From positions 1 through 54,769 of the IMG/VR virus record IMGVR_UViG_3300021131_000008: a stretch of 54,769 bases of DNA, one strand, 5' to 3'. The number at the start of each line of letters is the position of its first letter. The first letter of the stretch is position 1. Positions 7,815 to 13,538 of this stretch are shown one piece after another. The position numbers and the translations under genes were made by a program. The DNA comes from a virus. The notes beneath the pieces are model-generated. The model was not told where the DNA came from. It worked only from the letters and a program-made list of their open reading frames with translations, and ran no database searches.

Positions 7815-8118
7815 TGTTTTTTTCCTTTAACTTAGCTTCAAGAGCTACCATCAAATCTTCATCGTCGTGAGATGGGTCACCCCAACCCACCACATCCCGC
7901 CAAAGTTTATTGCGCTCCTCATCTGTCAGCCCTACCCATTCGCATGGTGGGTGTGTGTAAAGGGGTTCCCAATTACCTTCGGTTGGTCTGCCAGCAATTT
8001 TGATCGAAAGCCTACCGTCCGGTAGTTTAGAGAACCACGCCACAGGGTCTTTACTCATATCTCTTCTCCTATTTTTACACGTGCATCTTCTTCCTTGGCC
8101 GCAGTCTTGTGTACACAT
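7804..8118 (-). CDS. Small accessory protein: Cys-rich head plus WVGLT module
   Basis: 104 residues if started at ATG 8118. That start has a good GCGGAGG site and gives the Cys-rich N-terminus CTQDCGQGRRCTCK, which resembles a recurring motif at the start of small phage proteins. An alternative ATG at 8058 (MSKDPVAWFSK), overlapping the previous stop as ATGA, would drop this head. The C-terminal part has CEWVGLTDEE. The four closely spaced Cys could bind a metal. The function is unknown. Confidence 0.6.
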   Translation of the reverse strand: MCTQDCGQGRRCTCKNRRRDMSKDPVAWFSKLPDGRLSIKIAGRPTEGNWEPLYTHPPCEWVGLTDEERNKLWRDVVGWGDPSHDDEDLMVALEAKLKEKNNGR

Positions 8119-8300
8119 AAATCCTCCGCTTTATGTCTAGCTATAATATTGCGTTGCATAAGATTTTTATTAAATATTGTTTTTATGCAATGCTTGCATT
8201 TCCACCTTTTTATCTTTCCCGACCAGTAAAATTTCCCCTTGATCTTTATTTGATGTGTTTGGCAGTTTGTGCAAAACTTCGTCTCTAGATCGCCATCCAT
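8055..8300 (-). CDS. Small zinc-finger-like protein
   Basis: 81 residues from ATG 8300, which has TGGAGAAAG upstream. Two Cys pairs, KFCTNCQ and WKCKHC, are about 26 residues apart with basic residues between them, as in a small treble-clef or zinc-ribbon-like domain. The last 64 nt overlap the start of the next gene in another frame. The first 131 nt overlap the 3' part of 8170-8376, so one of the two reading frames may be a degraded tail. Regulatory or nucleic-acid-binding function is possible but unproven. Confidence 0.5.
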   Translation of the reverse strand: MDGDLETKFCTNCQTHQIKIKGKFYWSGKIKRWKCKHCIKTIFNKNLMQRNIIARHKAEDLCVHKTAAKEEDARVKIGEEI

Positions 8301-8376
8301 ACTTTCTCCATATTTTAGTAACGTCTGTTTGCGCCGCATTGACGTAAACGAAATTTTTATTAAGTATTGAAATCAT
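8170..8376 (-). CDS. Small protein, possibly with an out-of-frame tail
   Basis: 68 residues. The start at 8376 overlaps the transferase-like stop as ATGA, so initiation is credible. The first part, FVYVNAAQTDVTKIWRKYGW, resembles small phage proteins that end soon after this motif. The remaining 40 residues overlap the zinc-finger-like gene and may not be conserved. Either this is a normal gene with a long overlap, or an indel has extended the frame. Confidence 0.4.
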   Translation of the reverse strand: MISILNKNFVYVNAAQTDVTKIWRKYGWRSRDEVLHKLPNTSNKDQGEILLVGKDKKVEMQALHKNNI

Positions 8377-9383
8377 ATTTCCCCCAGTATATATTTAGCA
8401 CGAAACGGTACTCCGGTTTCGGCAAATAAGCTCGCTTTGATTTTTCTCGGCGTTACTGTTTTTTCACATTCTTCGCGTAACCAGTCAGGCAACCAGCTAG
8501 CACGAATATCTTTAAATACGTTGGTCAGTTCATTCATGCCGCGGTTGTCGTACCATTTTATGCGGTCCCATCCCATATCGGCGTAAACGCCAGGATACCG
8601 CCGTGAGAAAAATCCATTCTTGAATTGACACAAACAAGACTCTAACGTAAACTTGTTCAAATGTTGGTGCCCGTTATAATCTAATTTGAATTCATTCAAA
8701 AATACTTCCGCTTTCTCTTCCAGTTGATTTGTTAATATGCTGAAGTCAATGTAATTCCCATCGTGAGAGTTAGGCTGTCGTTTGTCCCAGACATGATCGT
8801 CAAGACCCAACAAGAAAAACATGCCATTACGATGTGACCGTGATCCGTTCAAGTCATTAAAAACAAGAGTCTCACAATCCGCTCCATAACCGTTTAAATA
8901 TACGTATTCAAGATACGAGAAACAGGACAGCCGTCCAAAACTGTAAATATTCTCAGCGACTTCCCAAAGATCTTTATAACTTTTATCTATTGAAAGCAAC
9001 TTGGTTTGTGAGCCAGCTGCTTTAACTAATTCAGCATAAGAGTAAAGACCTTTGATAGTGTGTTTTTTCTGTTTATTTCGATCAGTATCAAAACTAAGAA
9101 GCGGCCACTCTTTGTCAAACCATGCTTGAAAACTAACCCACTCTTTTATGCTCTGTGGAATAGCAGGCATAAACTTAAAAATACGCAAACTAGTGATGGG
9201 GTTTTGAGTATGTCCATTGATCGCTGCAAACCAGAGCATCTCCTCATCAGTCCAGTTGAAATGCGATTTAAGTTTGGGCATATAAAGATAAACTAGCCCA
9301 GGATGAACTTTTAAAGCTAAATTCAACTTGTATAACTGAGAAAAATAGCTACGGCGGTTCTCTTTCAATCGATAGTCAGTCAT
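8373..9383 (-). CDS. Amino acid:DNA transferase-like protein (aGPT-PPlase clade 2 / ADDT type)
   Basis: 336 residues from ATG 9383 (AGG six bases upstream). Diagnostic segments are WFAAINGHTQNPITSL (51-66), the basic DTDRNKQKK (99-107), GRLSCFSYLEYV (150-161) and SRSHRNG (181-187). I recognise these from the proposed alpha-glutamyl/putrescinyl thymine pyrophosphorylases, also called amino acid:DNA transferases, which attach an amino acid or polyamine to phosphorylated hydroxymethyluracil in phage DNA. The hmdU kinase, helical partner and ThyA-like enzyme lie downstream on the same strand. The transferred group cannot be read from the sequence. Confidence 0.75.
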   Translation of the reverse strand: MTDYRLKENRRSYFSQLYKLNLALKVHPGLVYLYMPKLKSHFNWTDEEMLWFAAINGHTQNPITSLRIFKFMPAIPQSIKEWVSFQAWFDKEWPLLSFDTDRNKQKKHTIKGLYSYAELVKAAGSQTKLLSIDKSYKDLWEVAENIYSFGRLSCFSYLEYVYLNGYGADCETLVFNDLNGSRSHRNGMFFLLGLDDHVWDKRQPNSHDGNYIDFSILTNQLEEKAEVFLNEFKLDYNGHQHLNKFTLESCLCQFKNGFFSRRYPGVYADMGWDRIKWYDNRGMNELTNVFKDIRASWLPDWLREECEKTVTPRKIKASLFAETGVPFRAKYILGEI

Positions 9384-9472
9384 ACGTACCTCGCAAATAA
9401 AGGTAATCCAAAAACAACTAGCCAAAAGACCATTAACCACGTCACTGCCCACAATGTAATTTCACGTATCAT
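9380..9472 (-). CDS. 30-residue single-span membrane peptide
   Basis: A micro-gene fitted exactly between two larger genes: its ATG (9472) overlaps the methyltransferase-like stop and its TGA overlaps the transferase-like ATG. The product has one long hydrophobic run, LWAVTWLMVFWLVVFGLPLF, bounded by charged residues (MIRE and ARYV). A membrane location is clear; the role is unknown. It is too short for most gene finders. Confidence 0.55.
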   Translation of the reverse strand: MIREITLWAVTWLMVFWLVVFGLPLFARYV

Positions 9473-10206
9473 TTGTCAACTCTCCTCAATCCATTTTTAG
9501 CTGAACCAGCAGGCAAGCGCAGAAACTCGGCTTGATCAGGCGCGGTTGGCTCTAATCGATAATAAAAACTGTTAGCATGATATGCGCACCCCGTAATTGA
9601 ATACTTGTAACGCTCCCAAAACCTTCGACTCATTGAGTAAATATAACTCTTTCGGTCTGAGTCAATACGAGAGTCGATCTTATTGTAGTTTTTCCAACCC
9701 ACATGATATCGACAAGAAGACCCATCAGTCATTACAATGTACTTGGGCTGCTTGGCGGTCATGCGACGCAGTTCTTGTTCCCAACGGCCTTTTAAGTAAC
9801 GCCCCAGAGAGAAGAGCGGGAAGTCGCAAAGATACAAATCAGCGTACTCTGTGCCCAATACCTTTGTTGCGTCAGCATTTTGAATCTTTACGGGGTACTT
9901 GTTTAGCGAGTGTTCAAGTTGCTGTAAACAAGTCTCATCGATCTCGCTTATCACATGCACCTTCGGTTTGATCAACTCTTGCGTAGCGGTAGCAAATATG
10001 CCCACACCGCCAAAAGGTTCACAAACCAACATATTTAACGGCATGTTGCGCATAAGCCATGCTACGCACTGCACGTTTTTACCAGTTTCGGTAGGGCGTT
10101 TATTGAGATAGTCGTAATACGACACGCCACCTCCTTCCATTGCGCGGCCCTCTCCAGGAGTTAATTCAAACGGAAACTTATTTAGTATCAGCCACTGACT
10201 TGACAT
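9469..10206 (-). CDS. SAM-dependent methyltransferase-like protein
   Basis: 245 residues with a Rossmann methyltransferase layout: motif I CEPFGGVGIFA (62-72), an acidic pair at the end of the second strand (SEID, 87-90), an NADATKV segment and a motif IV-like YLCDFPLF (125-132) where DNA N-methylases have DPPY/F. The Pro-Pro is altered, so the target is uncertain; DNA methylation or a base-modification step is possible. The start at 10206 has AAAGG seven bases upstream and overlaps the previous gene by 29 nt. It sits just upstream of the transferase-like gene, so a link to DNA modification is plausible. Confidence 0.55.
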   Translation of the reverse strand: MSSQWLILNKFPFELTPGEGRAMEGGGVSYYDYLNKRPTETGKNVQCVAWLMRNMPLNMLVCEPFGGVGIFATATQELIKPKVHVISEIDETCLQQLEHSLNKYPVKIQNADATKVLGTEYADLYLCDFPLFSLGRYLKGRWEQELRRMTAKQPKYIVMTDGSSCRYHVGWKNYNKIDSRIDSDRKSYIYSMSRRFWERYKYSITGCAYHANSFYYRLEPTAPDQAEFLRLPAGSAKNGLRRVDK

Positions 10207-10720
10207 ATAAACCTTTCTTCGCTAAATATTCGTTACGGTAGTCGATAAACCACCAAGGAGTAGCACCTTCATCTTTGAACCAAATCATCTTCATAGTATC
10301 CGCTTTACTCGCGTAGTACTTCTTATACGCTTCAACAAAATCAGACCCACGGAACTCTTCGGGCATGGCCTGCGGTGGTTGTACCCATTTACAGTTTGTT
10401 AACGCAGGTGGTGCATGACGCAGCTCTTTCTCAAACACCGCTTCACAAGCGTGCGTCTTTCCAAATCGCTTGCGAAACTCGCAGGCTAAATGAATCGCCA
10501 AATCAGACACAAACTTGTAATGCAGTTTTGACTCACGAACCCAGACCGCGCAGGGATGATTTTTATGAGTAGGCTTGTAAGTAACCGCGTCACCATTACC
10601 CAGCACATGATGAGCCGTAGCTAATAACTGGCAAGACTCAAGCAGCATTTTGCCAACGTGAATGTCAGCGTGATAGCGTGCTGAAGCAATTGCGGTATGA
10701 TGGAGAAAGAAGATGTTCAT
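10178..10720 (-). CDS. Conserved phage protein of unknown function (His-rich helical)
   Basis: 180 residues. The N-terminus MNIFFLHHTAIASARYHAD, then HVGKMLLESCQLLATAH, NHPCAVWVRESKLHYKF and SDFVEAYKKYYASKAD belong to a widespread phage family that I know only by pattern. Several invariant-looking His, Trp and Arg residues suggest an enzyme. It is the first gene behind the promoter at 10762-10790 and leads the operon that contains the methyltransferase-like, transferase-like and kinase genes. Confidence 0.65.
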   Translation of the reverse strand: MNIFFLHHTAIASARYHADIHVGKMLLESCQLLATAHHVLGNGDAVTYKPTHKNHPCAVWVRESKLHYKFVSDLAIHLACEFRKRFGKTHACEAVFEKELRHAPPALTNCKWVQPPQAMPEEFRGSDFVEAYKKYYASKADTMKMIWFKDEGATPWWFIDYRNEYLAKKGLYVKSVADTK

Positions 10721-10761
10721 ACATTATTACCTTTATTGAGTTATTGAATTATCGAGATTAA

Positions 10762-10790
10762 ATTATAGGGGAGGCCCAAACATAAAACAA
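10762..10790 (-). promoter_or_regulatory. Sigma-70-like early promoter P1
   Basis: On the minus strand: TTGTTT, a 17-nt spacer, then a perfect TATAAT. The sequence AAGTCCTTGT across the -35 box is shared with three other early promoters. It would start transcription near 10755, 35 bases before the ATG at 10720, and drive the whole modification-polymerase-recombination operon. Confidence 0.75.
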
Positions 10791-10809
10791 GGACTTCCCC
10801 TAGAAAATA

Positions 10810-11556
10810 TTACAAGTAATTCTCGGCTAACTCCCAGAGCTTCAAGTTGGTTTTAACAGTGCTGCCCATCGCCTTGATACCTAGCGTGCGGATGTTGCGC
10901 CCATTCGGTGACAACCCTCTAACCCCACCACGTATCAAATTCTCCTGCACCCGATTAAAGACGTTCCAGAGCGTCAAATCTTTGTCTTCATCGCGACGCA
11001 CACTCAACAACTCGTCTTCAGTGACGTTTACCGAACGAATCTCTTTGGCTTGAGTCGCAAAGCTACGAGCGTCAAGTGGGGTCAGCACTTTGGACATGAA
11101 CAGTTCTATTCTACGAGCCGACTCTCTGGCTGCTTCAATGACTTTGGTAGCTTCACCTACGACCCGTGTCTCCGTGACGTCTACGTGACGTGTACGGGAA
11201 GAATAACTAGAAGCTGACTTGACAATCAAACCGTTCGAGCAGACCATACGGAACAGCGCAGCTTCCATGCGTAACGAAGTTGATCCATCGTGCGAGTTGA
11301 TGACTAATATCTCAGGGATGGTGCCATTGATTGCGGACATGTGGCTCTCGTGACGCATACGCAAAAAGTGTTTAACAACACGAGGATCACGTATGCGCGG
11401 TTTCAATGTGCTAGCCGACGTGACTAAAAATCCTTGCTCGCGCATGATCTCAATGACATCTGAAGTTTTGATGATTTGATATTTCTCAGAGAGTTTCTCG
11501 TATTTGATTGCGTCAGTAGCGCAAGCGGGAAGTTGTATTTTGTTTAGTTCGACCAT
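10810..11556 (-). CDS. DUF932 family protein
   Basis: 248 residues. The segments HDGSTSLRMEAALFRMVCSN and GLIV, followed by a conserved Arg-His stretch (RTRHVDV), match DUF932, a phage and plasmid family of unknown biochemistry often expressed early. It lies 11 nt after the 100-residue gene driven by P2 and ends just before P1. RBS TAAGGAG is present before the ATG. Confidence 0.8.
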   Translation of the reverse strand: MVELNKIQLPACATDAIKYEKLSEKYQIIKTSDVIEIMREQGFLVTSASTLKPRIRDPRVVKHFLRMRHESHMSAINGTIPEILVINSHDGSTSLRMEAALFRMVCSNGLIVKSASSYSSRTRHVDVTETRVVGEATKVIEAARESARRIELFMSKVLTPLDARSFATQAKEIRSVNVTEDELLSVRRDEDKDLTLWNVFNRVQENLIRGGVRGLSPNGRNIRTLGIKAMGSTVKTNLKLWELAENYL

Positions 11557-11567
11557 TTTAATTCTCC

Positions 11568-11870
11568 TTAGATTTTAGCTGCGAAGTGTTGTTCAAAAAC
11601 ATCGGTAACATTCATATATGCATTGAAGCTATGGCCGCCCACGTGCCAACTGTACTCGCCCATCGGGGTTTCGCCTTCTTTCCAGTCATAAATACTGGCA
11701 ACGCTGTCGTCTTCAAACTTAAACGTCCACTCACAAGTGACTTTGCCGTCGATGTCAGCGTTAGGGCCAATCTCAGGCTGGCCAAATACTTCTACGAGCT
11801 GAGCGTAAGTGGCTCTGAATTCGCCCTTGAGAGAAGTTCTATTAGTGTCTGCGGTTTTAGTGAAGTTCAT
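11568..11870 (-). CDS. Small conserved phage protein
   Basis: 100 residues. TSLKGEFRATYAQLVEVFGQP, VTCEWTFKFEDDSVASIYDW and YSWHVGG form a compact alpha/beta pattern seen in several unrelated phages, with no assigned function. It is the first gene after promoter P2 and has the leader AATAAAGGAAATAAC. Confidence 0.7.
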   Translation of the reverse strand: MNFTKTADTNRTSLKGEFRATYAQLVEVFGQPEIGPNADIDGKVTCEWTFKFEDDSVASIYDWKEGETPMGEYSWHVGGHSFNAYMNVTDVFEQHFAAKI

Positions 11871-11915
11871 GTTATTTCCTTTATTCGGTTATTGAAGTAA
11901 TTTGCTACAGTTCAA

Positions 11916-11944
11916 ACTATAAGCCAGTTGATTGTATTTGACAA
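11916..11944 (-). promoter_or_regulatory. Sigma-70-like early promoter P2
   Basis: On the minus strand: TTGTCA, a 17-nt spacer, TATAGT. The 14-mer AAGTCCTTGTCAAA spanning the -35 box is identical in P2, P3 and P4. An A/T-rich tract just upstream could act as an UP element. It drives the genes at 11568 and 10810. Confidence 0.8.
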
Positions 11945-11963
11945 GGACTTTTTAAAATAAATC

Positions 11964-12128
11964 TTAAGATTTATAATTTTTAATGTACTCTTGAGCTTCT
12001 TTACGAGTTTTGCATATCTCGCACAAGAAACTACGACCATCGTCTAAAATGGTCCAGACTTGCCATCGTGGTGCGTCATATGAATTTTGAAATCCAGATA
12101 AAACGTCTATTATTTTAAAAGTTTGCAT
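11964..12128 (-). CDS. Small hypothetical protein (54 residues)
   Basis: A short gene read from ATG 12128 to TAA at 11964. The product starts MQTFKIIDVLSGFQNSYD and contains WQVWTILDDGRSFLCEICKT and a C-terminal helix EAQEYIKNYKS. Single Cys pair CEIC. GAGATAAAA before the start is a modest ribosome site. It lies between P2 and the next gene, so it is likely co-transcribed from P3. The function is unknown. Confidence 0.5.
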   Translation of the reverse strand: MQTFKIIDVLSGFQNSYDAPRWQVWTILDDGRSFLCEICKTRKEAQEYIKNYKS

Positions 12129-12137
12129 TTTTATCTC

Positions 12138-12347
12138 TTATAGTAATTTTAAAGAAGTGTTAAGATTTGACCATTCGGCAAGAGAGACGATACGCACAGT
12201 GCCTTTGCTTACTGACTGTGTCCAGTGCTTTGCGATCACAAAGCGAACAGCTTGCAGTAAGGTTAAGGGTCTTGTTTTGTCCATCCATGTGTTGTTATAG
12301 TCATCGTGCATCACAACGATCCAGTTTTTTTGCCATTTGCTTTTCAT
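12138..12347 (-). CDS. Small hypothetical protein
   Basis: 69 residues from ATG 12347, which has TTGGAGATAAAA upstream; the longer frame up to 12491 runs into the preceding gene and is not needed. Contains NWIVVMHDDYNNTWMDK and a helix LLQAVRFVIAKHW. No family is recognised. Confidence 0.5.
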   Translation of the reverse strand: MKSKWQKNWIVVMHDDYNNTWMDKTRPLTLLQAVRFVIAKHWTQSVSKGTVRIVSLAEWSNLNTSLKLL

Positions 12348-12362
12348 TTTTATCTCCAAGTG

Positions 12363-12378
12363 AGGGGCCGAAGCCCCT
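12363..12378 (-). promoter_or_regulatory. Intergenic stem-loop with TTCG tetraloop
   Basis: Minus-strand RNA would form AGGGGC-TTCG-GCCCCT, a very stable six-pair hairpin, just after the stop of 12383-12598 and just before the ribosome site of 12138-12347. No U-run follows, so it is more likely an RNA-stability or translation element than a full terminator. The same core recurs at 30788-30803 as part of a terminator. Confidence 0.55.
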
Positions 12379-12382
12379 GTGT

Positions 12383-12598
12383 TTATTGTTTGACAAGCAT
12401 CCGCTTGCAACCATCGCAATCGCAAGGTACAACCGAGTGCTTGATGTCCGAACGCAACTCGCTCATTGAGTCGTATGCGTAGGTGTGACACAAGGACATC
12501 GGGTCATGCGTGAACTTCCAGCCACTGGGCAAATTTAAGATGAAAACATCTGGTTCGTCAGTGTCTACATCACGGGCCACATTGAGTTTGTATTTCAT
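12383..12598 (-). CDS. Small hypothetical protein with C-terminal Cys cluster
   Basis: 71 residues from ATG 12598, preceded by AGGGGACCACC. It contains LPSGWKFTHDPMSLCHTYAY and ends in VPCDCDGCKRMLVKQ, three Cys that could bind a metal. The function is unknown. It follows the 96-residue gene by 13 nt in the operon started at P3. Confidence 0.5.
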   Translation of the reverse strand: MKYKLNVARDVDTDEPDVFILNLPSGWKFTHDPMSLCHTYAYDSMSELRSDIKHSVVPCDCDGCKRMLVKQ

Positions 12599-12611
12599 GG
12601 TGGTCCCCTGA

Positions 12612-12902
12612 TTAGCGTGCGAACAAACGGATAGAAGCTGACACCTTGCAGATCTTTTTGTAAGGCTTGAGGTCATTTTCGGATAATGCGAGGTCTTCAA
12701 CGATCTGTTTGTAATCGATGGACACACGCTCGGTAGGTGCAGAGACGGTCGCTTTGAAGAGCGAGCCCTCGTAAGAGCCTTTGCCTGCGCTTTTGAAAAC
12801 GTTCTTGATAACTTCTGCTTGAGCTTCTAAGTCGGCGATCTGAGCAAGCAAGTGGCCTAAGCGGTCGAGTTCGGTAATTTGAAATTCTAGGGAGTTTTGC
12901 AT
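12612..12902 (-). CDS. Small conserved phage protein
   Basis: 96 residues. The layout LDRLGHLLAQIADLEAQAEV, EGSLFKATVSAPTERVSIDY and a C-terminal SASIRLFAR matches a common early phage protein type with a helical N-terminus and a small beta part. The biochemical role is unknown. It is the first gene behind P3, with the leader AATAAAGGAAATAA. Confidence 0.65.
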   Translation of the reverse strand: MQNSLEFQITELDRLGHLLAQIADLEAQAEVIKNVFKSAGKGSYEGSLFKATVSAPTERVSIDYKQIVEDLALSENDLKPYKKICKVSASIRLFAR

Positions 12903-12950
12903 TTTATTTCCTTTATTCAGTTATTTAGGTTATTTGGTAGAACAGGTACA

Positions 12951-12979
12951 ACTATAAGCCAGTCCTCATCGTTTGACAA
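12951..12979 (-). promoter_or_regulatory. Sigma-70-like early promoter P3
   Basis: On the minus strand: TTGTCA, 17-nt spacer, TATAGT, with the same AAGTCCTTGTCAAA element and the same GGCTTATAGTT around the -10 box as P2. It drives the small genes 12902 down to 11964. Confidence 0.8.
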
Positions 12980-12999
12980 GGACTTTCTTAAAATATATT

Positions 13000-13257
13000 T
13001 TAGAAACCGTTTGCAGCTTCGTAACCGCTCTTTTTATCTAAGTAGACACCGCATTCGTCTTGAATGTCCACCCACTGAGAATAGTTCAATGAGTCATAAT
13101 CGATCTCGCCATCTTCACCGATCACTTTGCACTGTACAGCCCACTGGGGTTGATCACTGGTGAAGGTCTCAACTTCGTAATCCGTGATCTCGATCGATAC
13201 TTCTCTACCGTCGTCGAGTACCATGTTGAATTCATCATATTTGTAAGGGTTTGCCAT
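13000..13257 (-). CDS. Small acidic hypothetical protein
   Basis: 85 residues, strongly acidic (MANPYKYDEFNMVLDDGREV, then CKVIGEDGEIDYDSL). It is the promoter-proximal gene of the left arm, directly behind P4, so it should be among the first products of infection. Small acidic early proteins can be DNA mimics or host inhibitors, but nothing here proves that. Confidence 0.6.
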   Translation of the reverse strand: MANPYKYDEFNMVLDDGREVSIEITDYEVETFTSDQPQWAVQCKVIGEDGEIDYDSLNYSQWVDIQDECGVYLDKKSGYEAANGF

Positions 13258-13304
13258 TTCGTTATTTCCTTTATTTAAGTTATCAAACTGGAACTTCTGA
13301 GTGA

Positions 13305-13333
13305 ATTATGGCTCATGTGTTTCAGTTTGACAA
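13305..13333 (-). promoter_or_regulatory. Sigma-70-like early promoter P4
   Basis: On the minus strand: TTGTCA, 17-nt spacer, CATAAT, with the shared AAGTCCTTGTCAAA element and an A/T-rich upstream tract. It points left from the divergent control region and drives 13000-13257. Confidence 0.75.
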
Positions 13334-13397
13334 GGACTTTTTTATAAATATTTTAAAAAAGATTGTTTTCCGCTCTTTTATAAGCCAAAATTAGAGG

Positions 13398-13505
13398 GTC
13401 GTCGCTCTAGCCCCATTCGTTCTACCCACTCATCCTCCCAAGGAGCCGACGACATCTGCGCGATTGCTAGTCAATTGCTTGAGTGGGTAGACCTAATGGG
13501 GTTAG
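13398..13505. repeat. Large inverted repeat in the divergent control region
   Basis: Arm 13407-13431 (CTAGCCCCATTCGTTCTACC then CACTC) pairs with 13481-13505 (GAGTGGGTAGACCTAATGGG then GTTAG): 22 of 25 positions match, 49 nt apart. A second pair, GTCGTCG (13398-13404) with CGACGAC (13447-13453), overlaps the first, so two alternative structures can form. It lies between leftward promoter P4 and the primase-helicase gene, in its 5' leader. It may be an operator, a recombination or origin element, or an RNA switch; no protein gene is seen in 13258-13538. Confidence 0.75.
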
Positions 13506-13538
13506 CTTTTTATAAACTTTGGGCAGGATCACATAATA

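Noticed and set aside
13356-13384. TATAAG box that might be a rightward promoter for the primase-helicase gene
   Set aside because: No acceptable -35 box at 16-18 nt; the region is mainly the upstream part of leftward promoter P4.
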